NCBI GenBank assembly: GCA_900768675.1
Contig: CAAGDT010000218.1
Span: 1 to 18,142, forward strand
Direction of reading: 5' to 3'
Length of the DNA stretch: 18,142 nt
Origin: Oscillospiraceae bacterium
Lineage (GTDB): Bacteria; Bacillota; Clostridia; Oscillospirales; Ruminococcaceae
Shown here: piece after piece, positions 6,889-14,288 of the stretch
Position numbering within the stretch: position 1 is the stretch's first letter
Layout of the letters: each line of letters starts with the position of its first letter
Position numbers and translations under genes: made by a program
Notes under the pieces: model-generated
The model's input: the letters and a program-made list of their open reading frames with translations, nothing else
Databases searched by the model: none
What the model was told of the DNA's origin: nothing

Positions 6889-8664
6889 TTACTTCTCCGA
6901 AAGAACAGTCCTTATGTGAAGCTCCTCAAGCTGCTTTTCGTCAACCTCTGCGGGGCAATCGCTCATAAGCTCGCTTGCGTCCTTGATTTTCGGGAATGCA
7001 AGCACATCTCTAAGGCTGTCAGCACCGCAGATAAGCATTGCCAGACGGTCGAGACCGATACCCATACCGCCGTGAGGGGGAGCAGCGTACTTATATGCGT
7101 CAACAAGGAAGCCGAATTTTGCCGCTATCTCTTCTTCGGTAAGACCGAGGAGCTTGAACATCTTTTCCTGAAGCTCGGGGTCGTTTATTCTGATAGAGCC
7201 GCTGCAAAGCTCAACGCCGTTAAGAACAAGGTCGTAGCACTTTGCGAAAACCTTTTCGGGGGCAGTGCCAAGGTACTGTATACACTCGTCAAGAGGCATA
7301 GTAAATGGGTGGTGCATTGCGTCCCAGTTGCCTGTCTCCTCGTTGTATTCAAAGAAGGGGAATTCTGTTATCCAGAGGAAGTTATATCCCTCGGGGATAA
7401 TGCCCAGCTGCTTTGCGACAGTAAGTCTTAATGCGCCTAAAACGGGCAGAGTAACCTTATTCTTATCTGCAATAATAAGCGCAACGTCGCCCTTTTCGCA
7501 GCCTAATGCAGCAAGAACAGCCTTAAGCTCCTCCTCAGTCATAAATTTACCGAAGGAGCAGTTAGGCGCCTCGTCAACCCATCTGATATAAGCAAGACCC
7601 TTAGCGCCGATTCCCTTTGCGGCTTCCGCAAGCTTATCTATTTCCTTTCTTGTAAGGACAGAAGCTGCGTTTTTAGCCACAATACCCCGAACAGAGCCGC
7701 CGTTTTCGATTGCGGAGGTAAATATGCCGAAGCCGCTATTTTTAACAGTTTCCGAAATATCGGTAATTTCCATTCCAAAGCGGGTGTCCGGCTTGTCCGA
7801 ACCGTATCTGTTCATAGCGTCATTGTAGCTTAAGCGGGGGAGGGGCATAGGAATATCAACGTCCAGAATCTCCTTCATAAGCTTCTGTACAAAGCCTTCG
7901 CCGATTTTCAGTATGTCGTCAACGTCAACAAATGACATTTCAAGGTCAATCTGTGTAAATTCGGGCTGTCTGTCTGCACGAAGGTCCTCGTCCCTGAAGC
8001 AGCGGGCAAGCTGGATATAGCGGTCAAAGCCTGCAATCATAAGAAGCTGCTTGTAAATCTGCGGAGACTGGGGAAGAGCGTAGAACTTGCCCTCGTGTAT
8101 TCTTGATGGTACAAGATAATCTCTTGCTCCCTCGGGAGTTGACTTTATCATCATAGGAGTTTCTATTTCAATAAAGCCGTTGTCGTAGAAATACTCTCTT
8201 GCAACCTTTGCAATCTTATGTCTTGTGATAATATTATCCTGAAGCTTCTTTCTTCTGAGGTCAAGGTATCTGTACTTAAGACGGATTTCATCGTTGACCT
8301 TGTTGTCGTTTGAGATTTCAAAGGGCGGAGTGTTTGCCTTGGAAAGAATACGAAGGTCGGAAACGAGAATTTCAACGTTTCCGGTCTTTATATCCGAGTT
8401 TACGCTTTCACGCTGTCTTAAAACACCCTTAGCCATAAGAACGTACTCGTTCTTGACGGTTTTTGCCTTGGCGAAAACCTCCTTGTCGGTGGTGTCGTCA
8501 AAAACAAGCTGAACAATACCTGTCCTGTCCCTCAGATCTATAAAAATAAGGCTGCCCTTATCACGGATTCTATGCGTAAAGCCGCCGACTGTTACCTCGC
8601 TGCCTATTCCCTCGACTTCGCCGCAGTAATGGGTTCTTGAAAGCCCTGTCATTAAGTCTGCCAT
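6889..8664 (-). CDS. aspS: Aspartyl-tRNA synthetase (bacterial type)
   Basis: Charges tRNA-Asp with aspartate in the cytoplasm. The 591-aa length is usual for bacterial AspRS. Order: anticodon-binding OB fold (about 15-105), RYLDLRR (132-138), class II motif 2 region FRDEDLRADRQPEFTQIDLEM (from 223, split here by numbering only), the bacterial insertion (GAD) domain at about 290-400, LWITEFPFFEY (430-440), HHPFT (451-455), and motif 3 GIGLDRLAML (535-544). Start: an upstream ATG at 8688 has no ribosome binding site, whereas ATG at 8664 has AAAGGAAG upstream and matches the usual N-terminus. It has its own promoter and terminator and no T-box or other large leader. Whether it charges tRNA-Asn as well was not decided. 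Confidence 0.97.
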   Translation of the reverse strand: MADLMTGLSRTHYCGEVEGIGSEVTVGGFTHRIRDKGSLIFIDLRDRTGIVQLVFDDTTDKEVFAKAKTVKNEYVLMAKGVLRQRESVNSDIKTGNVEILVSDLRILSKANTPPFEISNDNKVNDEIRLKYRYLDLRRKKLQDNIITRHKIAKVAREYFYDNGFIEIETPMMIKSTPEGARDYLVPSRIHEGKFYALPQSPQIYKQLLMIAGFDRYIQLARCFRDEDLRADRQPEFTQIDLEMSFVDVDDILKIGEGFVQKLMKEILDVDIPMPLPRLSYNDAMNRYGSDKPDTRFGMEITDISETVKNSGFGIFTSAIENGGSVRGIVAKNAASVLTRKEIDKLAEAAKGIGAKGLAYIRWVDEAPNCSFGKFMTEEELKAVLAALGCEKGDVALIIADKNKVTLPVLGALRLTVAKQLGIIPEGYNFLWITEFPFFEYNEETGNWDAMHHPFTMPLDECIQYLGTAPEKVFAKCYDLVLNGVELCSGSIRINDPELQEKMFKLLGLTEEEIAAKFGFLVDAYKYAAPPHGGMGIGLDRLAMLICGADSLRDVLAFPKIKDASELMSDCPAEVDEKQLEELHIRTVLSEK

Positions 8665-8710
8665 ATTGTTCTTCCTTTCTTTGTGCATTTCTGCAATATA
8701 TCAACTATGT

Positions 8711-8739
8711 ATTATACCACAAATACAGCCGGATTTCAA
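8711..8739 (-). promoter_or_regulatory. Sigma-A-type promoter of aspS
   Basis: Minus strand TTGAAA (8734-8739), 17-bp spacer, TATAAT (8711-8716) with extended TGG. The leader would be about 40 nt. Confidence 0.8.
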
Positions 8740-8784
8740 TACTTTTTATGAAATTTCGGGGCAGGAACAGTAACCTGCACCAAA

Positions 8785-8822
8785 ATTAAAAAATCACGGT
8801 ACTGCAAAACGCAATACCGTGA
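8785..8822 (-). terminator. Intrinsic terminator after the second solute-binding protein gene
   Basis: On the minus strand TCACGGTA (8815-8822) pairs with TACCGTGA (8794-8801), extended by GC-rich inner pairs, then TTTTTTAATTTT. It is about 20 nt beyond the stop codon at 8845. Confidence 0.87.
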
Positions 8823-8844
8823 AATTTTTCTGATTATCGGCTGA

Positions 8845-10305
8845 TTAAGCACCTAAGAGAGTGTTCATTTCTTCAACCTTTGTTTCAAGCATATTGAAGT
8901 TGCTTTCCTTAAGAACTGTCCAGGATGTAACCTTATCCTCGGAATCGTCAACAAAGGGAACGTCTTCCTGAATAGGAGTGATTACAGTGCTGAGAGTGTC
9001 TGTGTCAAAGCTGCTGGAAAATTCCTTTACAAGGCAGTCAGACTCAAAGTTTGTTGCATTGTGGAAGAGATTCCAGAACTCGTACTGCTCGTCGGTATAC
9101 TTCTTGTTCTTCATGATGCTTTCCTTGGTTGTTGCAGCAAGCTCTTCATCTGTAATGCTCATACGAACGCAGTTGATGAATACGCAGGAAGCCTTTGCAT
9201 TCTTGGAGCCTGCGGGAACGAGGTAACCGAAGGTCTTGAATGCGTAGTAATACTTGTCAGCAGAAGGATCCTTGGGGAAGGGAACAAAGAAGATATCAAG
9301 GTCTTCGTTGCCCTTCTTAGCCTGAATCTTTGAGTAGTCGGTAATCTTCCATTCGCCTACAATGTGGAATGCTGCTGCGCCGTCAATAACAGGCTCGTGA
9401 GCTACTGTTGAGTAATCGTTGTAGGTGAGGCTGGAAAGACCTTCCTTCTTAAGCTTTTCAAGGAATGTCTCAGCTCTGTCAATCTCAGGCGAACGGAGAT
9501 TGTTTACAAACTTTCCGTCATCATAGGAAATAAGAGCCTTGCCTGTTGAGTTGATTGCGGAAGAAGACATATAGCCGTATAAGCCGATAGCGTCCTCAAT
9601 CTTTGTATTTTCTACGAACTTTACCATGCAGTCATAGAAGGTATCCCAGTTCCAGTTACCTGCGTCGTATAATTCCTTGGGGTCGTTGATTCCGTATTCA
9701 TTGAAAAGACCTCTGTTGTAAATCATTACGCAGGGAGCAACATAGTAGCACCAGGGATAATAATAGTGCTTGCCGCCGACAGCGTAGCCGTCGATAATGT
9801 CGGCAACGCCCTCCCACTGGGGAGCGGAAAGGTTGAAGTACTGGTCGAGGGGCTCATAGGAGTTCTTTGCTATGTAGTAGGGGAATGTATTGTCGCGCAT
9901 ATCAACAAGGTCGGGAGAAGCGTCTGCTGCGATATACTTTGCTACATTTTCCATGATTTCTGCGTCGGGGCAGATTTCAATTTCCATTGTAGCGTCGTAA
10001 TTCTCTACAAAATATTTGTATGCGGGCTTTACGTCGCCTGCCTTTGTGGGGTCGTAAACGCCGAGATACTTGATTGTTGTGCCTGCAATATCTGCTGTAT
10101 CAAGGTCTGTAACATCAAGTGTGATGTCGCCTACGTCAACGGGATTGTCGATATCATCGTTAACCGTAGTGCTTGTTGCCATAGCAGTTGTTGTAGTAGC
10201 AGTGCTGTTTCCTGTATCGGTTCTTCCGCCGCCGTTACAGCTTCCTGCACTTACGATAGTTGCAAATGCCAGCATACAGGAAATAATCTTCTTTGATTTT
10301 GTCAT
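8845..10305 (-). CDS. Extracellular solute-binding lipoprotein (ABC sugar-binding type)
   Basis: A 486-aa surface lipoprotein with signal peptide ending AGSC (Cys23), a Gly/Thr/Ser-rich linker (about 24-48) and a solute-binding fold. It shares with the protein at 3682-5229 the motifs NWNWDTFYD (217-225), VPFPKDPSADKYY (341-353), FGYLVPAGS and a following Cys/Arg-Met segment, so the two are paralogues for sugar capture. It lacks the four-cysteine insertion of that protein. The ribosome binding site GGAGG lies 6 nt before ATG. A cre-like palindrome just downstream of the predicted transcript start suggests control by CcpA or a LacI-family repressor. It is a monocistronic unit with its own terminator and no transporter membrane genes beside it. 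Confidence 0.9.
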   Translation of the reverse strand: MTKSKKIISCMLAFATIVSAGSCNGGGRTDTGNSTATTTTAMATSTTVNDDIDNPVDVGDITLDVTDLDTADIAGTTIKYLGVYDPTKAGDVKPAYKYFVENYDATMEIEICPDAEIMENVAKYIAADASPDLVDMRDNTFPYYIAKNSYEPLDQYFNLSAPQWEGVADIIDGYAVGGKHYYYPWCYYVAPCVMIYNRGLFNEYGINDPKELYDAGNWNWDTFYDCMVKFVENTKIEDAIGLYGYMSSSAINSTGKALISYDDGKFVNNLRSPEIDRAETFLEKLKKEGLSSLTYNDYSTVAHEPVIDGAAAFHIVGEWKITDYSKIQAKKGNEDLDIFFVPFPKDPSADKYYYAFKTFGYLVPAGSKNAKASCVFINCVRMSITDEELAATTKESIMKNKKYTDEQYEFWNLFHNATNFESDCLVKEFSSSFDTDTLSTVITPIQEDVPFVDDSEDKVTSWTVLKESNFNMLETKVEEMNTLLGA

Positions 10306-10325
10306 ATTAACCTCCGCAAATTTTT

Positions 10326-10341
10326 ATGTAACCGTTTACAA
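10326..10341. promoter_or_regulatory. cre / LacI-family operator upstream of the second solute-binding protein
   Basis: ATGTAACCGTTTACAA is a near-perfect palindrome with central CG and fits every position of the published cre consensus WTGNAANCGNWWNCAW. It lies between the predicted -10 and the ribosome binding site, a typical repressing position. Binding by CcpA itself or by a dedicated LacI-family regulator cannot be told apart. Confidence 0.65.
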
Positions 10342-10352
10342 ATAGTCACAAA

Positions 10353-10372
10353 ATTATAGTACCACAATTATA
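10353..10372 (-). promoter_or_regulatory. Promoter region with two TATAAT boxes, second solute-binding protein gene
   Basis: Two perfect TATAAT hexamers on the minus strand at 10353-10358 and 10367-10372. A TTGACT lies upstream but 20 bp from the nearer box and only 6 bp from the other, so the pairing of boxes is uncertain. Confidence 0.45.
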
Positions 10373-10448
10373 CATTGTAGTCAATCAGCAAAATATACTA
10401 ACAAGGAATAAAGAATATGTTGAATATTAACAACGAATTGCAATAAAA

Positions 10449-10661
10449 TCAGAAATTAATCTTGTTAACATCTGAATTTGCAAGAAGAACTTCCTTCTTA
10501 GGTATTCTCATGAGCGGATTGTAGGTGAATTTCTTACAGGAATCGTAAGCCTTTACATCACCGAATTTGGTGCAGCTGTACTTGTCATTTTCCATGGGCG
10601 TGCAGAGCAGGCAGTACTTGCAGGCGGGCTTGATATTGTTTCCGAAAAGCTTCTTTTTCAT
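10449..10661 (-). CDS. Small cysteine-rich conserved hypothetical protein
   Basis: A 70-aa protein with Cys14, Cys17, Cys20, Cys30 and Cys42 in the pattern ACKYCLLC ... YSCTKFG ... SCKKFTYNPLMR, suggesting a small metal-binding (zinc or iron) module; no signal peptide or membrane segment. It resembles, from memory, small Cys-rich proteins common in Ruminococcus-type genomes, for which no function is known to me. The start is well supported: GGGAGGA 7 nt before ATG and a promoter further upstream. The gene stands alone between the solute-binding protein gene and ylbJ. No clear terminator follows. Confidence 0.78.
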   Translation of the reverse strand: MKKKLFGNNIKPACKYCLLCTPMENDKYSCTKFGDVKAYDSCKKFTYNPLMRIPKKEVLLANSDVNKINF

Positions 10662-10716
10662 ATAAAAATCCTCCCTTGAATTGCATAATATATAACCTCA
10701 GAATAGGTTTAACTCA

Positions 10717-10745
10717 ATTATAGCATATCTGCACATAAATTTCTA
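10717..10745 (-). promoter_or_regulatory. Promoter of the small Cys-rich gene
   Basis: Minus strand TAGAAA (10740-10745), 17-bp spacer, TATAAT (10717-10722) with extended TGC. The -35 overlaps the stop codon of ylbJ. Predicted leader is about 50 nt. Confidence 0.6.
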
Positions 10746-11792
10746 CACTTTTTTGAAAATTTTTTCATTTTTAAGAAAAATTATTATGCACATAACAGTA
10801 AGAAGCAGTGTAACAGCCTTATCAGCGCTGAAAACAAAGCTGTATGAAGTTGAAACAGGCGAAGCGGTAACGGAAATTTCCCAGAAATTCATAATTATCG
10901 AGGCAAAAAAACCGCTCAGCGCTGCACAAGGAAGCCGTGCAGCAAGGAAATATTTGAGGTTGAACTGCTTTTTGACCAGAGCCGAGCATTGAATAAGCAC
11001 GCAAACTCCGCCGAAGGAGGAAGCTGCTGAAACAAATGGCAGCAGGGCAGCGGTGGGATTCTGTATTCTGAGCAGGTTGCTTATTTCAAGCAGACCCAGT
11101 ATTCCGCCGGGGATTTCAATGGAAAACAGTCCCGCAACGCACTGAAAGGCTGTCAGCAGCACATTGAAAGCGACTATTACCGCACATAAGGTTATAAGCG
11201 AGGCAGCAGTGCCGTTTACTGCCGGAATAAGTCCGCCGCTTTTCTCCTCCTGTCTGTAATTATCTGAGTCAATTGGAAAAAACCTTGTGAATACAATAGC
11301 TGCGGTAAGGCAAGCCAGAACATTTGAAATATATATGATAACTCCCGCTTCCTCACTTCCGAAAATCCCAAGTCCCAGCATTGTAATTGCAAAGGGCGGA
11401 GATACACAGTAGCAAATTGCGCTGAGTTTGTCTGCAATTGCGGAATAATTTTTATTTTGCGCAGTAATTTCCGAAATCAGCTTTACGCCCGTAGGATAGC
11501 CGCCGATTAAGCTAAGCAGAAATATGGAAAATGACTGCCTGTCAAGCCTTATTATACCTCTTAACAGGAAGTAAAAAGGCGCAGATATGTACCTGTAAAG
11601 CCCTGAGCTTATGATATAGGAGGAAATTGCCATAAAGGCAAACATTGAGGGAATTATTGCGTTAACGCAGACATGGATGCTGTTTACAACGCTTGCCGAG
11701 GTTTCCTTTGAAAAAATGGTTATCAGTATCCCGACTCCCGCTGCTGCGGCTGTTCCGAGTATTTTCTTAATCTTCATTTTATCCGGTTTCAT
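10743..11792 (-). CDS. ylbJ: YlbJ-like sporulation integral membrane protein
   Basis: A 349-aa polytopic membrane protein with about eight hydrophobic segments. The diagnostic loop SLIGGYPTGVKL (94-105) and the later SSFGGVCVLIQ (258-268) match the nucleoside-recognition/YlbJ-type fold, in which two similar halves each have a Gly-rich break. YlbJ in Bacillus is expressed in the mother cell and is needed for normal spore formation; its substrate is unknown. The protein is somewhat shorter than Bacillus YlbJ (about 400 aa). It is divergent from yqfC-yqfD, two other sporulation genes, which supports the call. The start at 11792 has AAGGA at long spacing (about 11 nt); a second ATG at codon 6 is possible. 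No convincing SigE promoter was found. Confidence 0.82.
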   Translation of the reverse strand: MKPDKMKIKKILGTAAAAGVGILITIFSKETSASVVNSIHVCVNAIIPSMFAFMAISSYIISSGLYRYISAPFYFLLRGIIRLDRQSFSIFLLSLIGGYPTGVKLISEITAQNKNYSAIADKLSAICYCVSPPFAITMLGLGIFGSEEAGVIIYISNVLACLTAAIVFTRFFPIDSDNYRQEEKSGGLIPAVNGTAASLITLCAVIVAFNVLLTAFQCVAGLFSIEIPGGILGLLEISNLLRIQNPTAALLPFVSAASSFGGVCVLIQCSALVKKQFNLKYFLAARLPCAALSGFFASIIMNFWEISVTASPVSTSYSFVFSADKAVTLLLTVMCIIIFLKNEKIFKKV

Positions 11793-11863
11793 AATATTGC
11801 AGTCCTTCTCTGTATGAATTATCCGAGGTTTACTAACATATATATTTACGGGAGGACAATTAA

Positions 11864-12136
11864 ATGAATATTTATAAGCTTGCAGACGGTTACGAGCAGG
11901 CGAAGAGGTCTGCCGACAGACACTCCCTGCTCCAGATACAGGATAACCGCAGTATGATAGTTGAGTGCTGCCACGAGATACTGCTTTTCAATGAAAATAC
12001 TATTGTTATGAGTCTTCCGAAATGCAATATAACAATAGTGGGTCTAAATCTTACTATGCAGAATTTCAGCGGCAGCGGAGTAATAATAAAGGGCAGCTTC
12101 CATTCGGTAAGCTTTGAGGAAAGGACAGAAAAATAA
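11864..12136 (+). CDS. yqfC: Sporulation protein YqfC (YabP/YqfC family)
   Basis: A 90-aa protein with the YabP/YqfC family pattern: SLLQIQDNRSMIVE, then a beta-rich core (EILLFNENTIVMSLP, ITIVGLNLTMQNFSG) ending in VIIKGSFHSVSFE. In Bacillus and clostridia yqfC sits before yqfD and belongs to the SigE regulon; its biochemical role is unknown. The start has a strong GGGAGGA 7 nt upstream. Its stop overlaps the yqfD start (TAATG), so the two are translationally coupled. No recognisable SigA or SigE promoter with correct spacing was found in the 71-bp gap to ylbJ. Confidence 0.88.
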   Translation: MNIYKLADGYEQAKRSADRHSLLQIQDNRSMIVECCHEILLFNENTIVMSLPKCNITIVGLNLTMQNFSGSGVIIKGSFHSVSFEERTEK

Positions 12137-13296
12137 TGCTTTTCAGAGAGATAATAATTTCCGTTATAGGCGCTTACTGTGAGGAATATATAAGCGACCT
12201 TTTCCGTAGGGGCATAAGGCTGAAAAAGGTTTATAACAAAGGCGGGGTTATTTACGCCCGTGTAAGGCGCAGAGATTACAGAACAATTGCCGCCTTGTCC
12301 CGCAGCTACGGAGTAAGGGTCCGGGTGGAAAAGAGGGTCGGGTTAAGGCTTCGGGCGGGTTTTCTGAGTAAAAGAAAGGGACTTGTGCTTGGCGTTATTT
12401 TTACGGCATTCGCAATTCTTACCCTCCAGCGCTTCTTATGGCATATAGAAATCCACGGCAATGACCAGCTTTCCGACAGCTTTATTTTAAAGCAGCTTGA
12501 AGCCCGTGGAATAACAATAGGCGCTTATACCGGCTCTCTCAATACCAACAAGACTGAGCTTAAAATTATGCGGGCAGTAGATAAAATCGGCTGGATAAAC
12601 ATTGAGGTAAACGGAAGCAGGGCGGACGTTTATCTTAACGAAACAAGCTTCCCGGAAGAGCCTGAAATCCCACTGAGCAGTCCATGTAATGTAATTGCTG
12701 AAAAATCAGGCACTATTGTAGATACCGAGGTATATTCGGGTCAGCTTCTCTATCCAAAGGGCAACGGCGTGGCAGAGGGCAGCATAATCGTAAGCGGTAC
12801 GGTAAACGACGGCGGCGGGAATATTCTTCTTACCCATGCAAATGCAAAAATAATTGCGGAGTTCAGCGAACACGCCGAGTTTTCAATGAACTACACAACC
12901 GAGGAAAAGCAGCCGACAGGCAAAACCGAAACAGAAAGCCAGCTTATGATTCTCGGAGTTGCATTTCCTCTTTACAATGAGCCGGTAAGCCGTGAAAACA
13001 AAATATGCACAGAAGAAATAAAGACTTTCAGCCTTTTCGGAGCAGAAATGCCCATAAAAATTAAAACCGATACCTTCACTGAGTACGAGACCGTTACAGT
13101 TACAAGAAAAATGGAGGACGTTGAGCGGCTTCTGGAACAGAAGCTTGAGCTTTACTGCCTGAATATGTTTTCGGATTACGAAATTGTTGATATAAAGAAA
13201 AGCATTAAGCGAACCGAAGAAGGGATAACTCTGGGTGCGGATATAAAGCTGAGAGGAAATATTGCTGTTCAGCAGGAAATATATTCCCGACAATAA
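12136..13296 (+). CDS. yqfD: Sporulation protein YqfD
   Basis: A 386-aa protein of the YqfD family, close to the 398 aa of the Bacillus protein. The cytoplasmic N-terminal part (RRGIRLKKVYNKGGVIYARV, RDYRTI) is followed by one membrane segment (about 82-102) and a large domain with WHIEIHGNDQLSD and GWINIEVNGSRADVYLNE, typical of the family and probably extracytoplasmic. It acts in sporulation, mechanism unknown. It begins inside the yqfC stop (TAATG) with AAGGA upstream. In many clostridia phoH and ybeY follow; here an alpha/beta hydrolase gene follows instead, 62 bp away and with its own promoter. Confidence 0.9.
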   Translation: MLFREIIISVIGAYCEEYISDLFRRGIRLKKVYNKGGVIYARVRRRDYRTIAALSRSYGVRVRVEKRVGLRLRAGFLSKRKGLVLGVIFTAFAILTLQRFLWHIEIHGNDQLSDSFILKQLEARGITIGAYTGSLNTNKTELKIMRAVDKIGWINIEVNGSRADVYLNETSFPEEPEIPLSSPCNVIAEKSGTIVDTEVYSGQLLYPKGNGVAEGSIIVSGTVNDGGGNILLTHANAKIIAEFSEHAEFSMNYTTEEKQPTGKTETESQLMILGVAFPLYNEPVSRENKICTEEIKTFSLFGAEMPIKIKTDTFTEYETVTVTRKMEDVERLLEQKLELYCLNMFSDYEIVDIKKSIKRTEEGITLGADIKLRGNIAVQQEIYSRQ

Positions 13297-13325
13297 TTGA
13301 CAAAACCGATTTTTAGCGATATAAT
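13297..13325 (+). promoter_or_regulatory. Perfect consensus sigma-A promoter of the hydrolase gene
   Basis: TTGACA (13297-13302), exactly 17 bp, TATAAT (13320-13325). It begins on the base after the yqfD stop codon. An inverted repeat CCGATT-N11-AATCGG (13306-13311, 13323-13328) overlaps the spacer and -10 and could be an operator. A second TATAAT lies at 13331-13336. Confidence 0.88.
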
Positions 13326-13358
13326 CGGAATATAATTCTAAAATGCGGGGGTAAGTTT

Positions 13359-14246
13359 ATGAATAAGCTTCTGGGAATTTTTCTTGCGCTTGCAGGTCTT
13401 TTTACTGCGGCAGCAGCAATACTTTACAGAATTTTTCTTAAAACCGACATAAAAAAATTTCCCAGCAAAAGTCAGCGTGAGGACGAAAAATGGCTTCATA
13501 CAGTTGACAGAAAGGACGTTTACATAACCTCACGAGACGGGCTTTTCCTCCACGGCTCTTATGTTAAGAACAACTCCGACAGCTGGGTAATTCTTGTTCA
13601 CGGTTATGACGCTGAAAGCGGGAATATGGGCTGCTACGCAGAAAAGTTCTATAACAGAGGGTACAGCGTTTTTATGCCAGACCTTCGGGGAAACGGGCTG
13701 AGCGAGGGAAATGAAATCACAATGGGACACCTTGAACGGCTTGACCTATGCGATTGGATAGATAAGCTTATAGCTGAAATGGGGGCAGAAAAAATTCTGC
13801 TTTTCGGGGTTTCAATGGGCGCTTCTACGGTAATGCTTACCTCTGCCGAAAAGCTTCCTTCTGCTGTAAGAGCAGTTATCGAAGACTGCGGATATACTTC
13901 TGTAAAGGACGAATTTGCCTATAATATGAAGCAGCTTTTGCACCTGCCGCCTTATCCGCTGCTCTGGATTGTGGATATTATAACAAGGCTCAGAAAGGGC
14001 TGGAGCGTTATGAAGGACGCTGACTGCATAAAAGCGGTAGGAAAAAGACGTCTGCCTATCCTGCTTATTCACGGAAGCGCAGATACCTTTGTGCCCTTTG
14101 AAATGCATGACAGGCTGTTTGAAGCGGCGGCTGAGCCTAAGGAAAAGCTTGTGATATACGGGGCAGGGCACGTTGAAAGCAGCAGTACTGAGCCTGAAAG
14201 GTACTGGGGCAGGGTGCTTGAATTTGCGGATAAATATATGAAATAA
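13359..14246 (+). CDS. Membrane-anchored alpha/beta hydrolase
   Basis: A 295-aa serine hydrolase of the alpha/beta fold. One N-terminal membrane segment (about 4-26) should hold it at the membrane. The fold is read from VILVHGYDAESGNMG (oxyanion loop), MPDLRGNGLSEG, the nucleophile elbow GVSMG with Ser152, HGSADTFVPF with Asp242, and GAGHVES with His271, giving a full catalytic triad. Such proteins resemble BAAT/acyl-CoA thioester- and BEM46/YqkD-type hydrolases; substrate unknown. Its start has GGGGGTAA upstream of ATG. It has a perfect housekeeping promoter, so it is probably expressed independently of the sporulation genes before it, and a bidirectional terminator follows. Confidence 0.88.
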   Translation: MNKLLGIFLALAGLFTAAAAILYRIFLKTDIKKFPSKSQREDEKWLHTVDRKDVYITSRDGLFLHGSYVKNNSDSWVILVHGYDAESGNMGCYAEKFYNRGYSVFMPDLRGNGLSEGNEITMGHLERLDLCDWIDKLIAEMGAEKILLFGVSMGASTVMLTSAEKLPSAVRAVIEDCGYTSVKDEFAYNMKQLLHLPPYPLLWIVDIITRLRKGWSVMKDADCIKAVGKRRLPILLIHGSADTFVPFEMHDRLFEAAAEPKEKLVIYGAGHVESSSTEPERYWGRVLEFADKYMK

Positions 14247-14251
14247 AAAAT

Positions 14252-14288
14252 GCGGCATTATCCGAAAAAAGATAATGCCGCTATATTT
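14252..14288. terminator. Bidirectional terminator between the hydrolase and the membrane protein gene
   Basis: A perfect 11-bp stem, GCGGCATTATC (14252-14262) with GATAATGCCGC (14271-14281), loop of 8. T-rich tracts follow on both strands (TATATTTTT on plus, ATTTTTTATTT on minus), serving the two convergent genes. Confidence 0.92.

Noticed and set aside
6916..7431. Plus-strand open frame of 171 codons opposite aspS
   Set aside because: aspS is certain on the minus strand over the same bases; the frame has no recognisable domain or ribosome binding site.
8665..8785. T-box or other riboswitch in front of aspS
   Set aside because: Only about 40 nt lie between the promoter and the start, and no T-box bulge motif or antiterminator is present. 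The GCAGG/CCTGC hairpin at 8761-8778 lies upstream of the promoter.
9766..10296. Long plus-strand open frame (176 codons, Cys/Val-rich) opposite the second solute-binding gene
   Set aside because: It is the antisense of a clearly coding lipoprotein gene, has no ribosome binding site, and its Val/Cys-rich composition is that of a mirror frame.
11793..11863. SigE promoters for yqfC or ylbJ (CATATATA on plus, CATACAGA on minus)
   Set aside because: The -10-like boxes are too close to the ribosome binding sites and no matching -35 is found at proper spacing.
13812..14258. Minus-strand open frame of 148 codons opposite the hydrolase gene
   Set aside because: The hydrolase has a full catalytic triad and promoter; the antisense frame runs through the terminator and shows no motifs.
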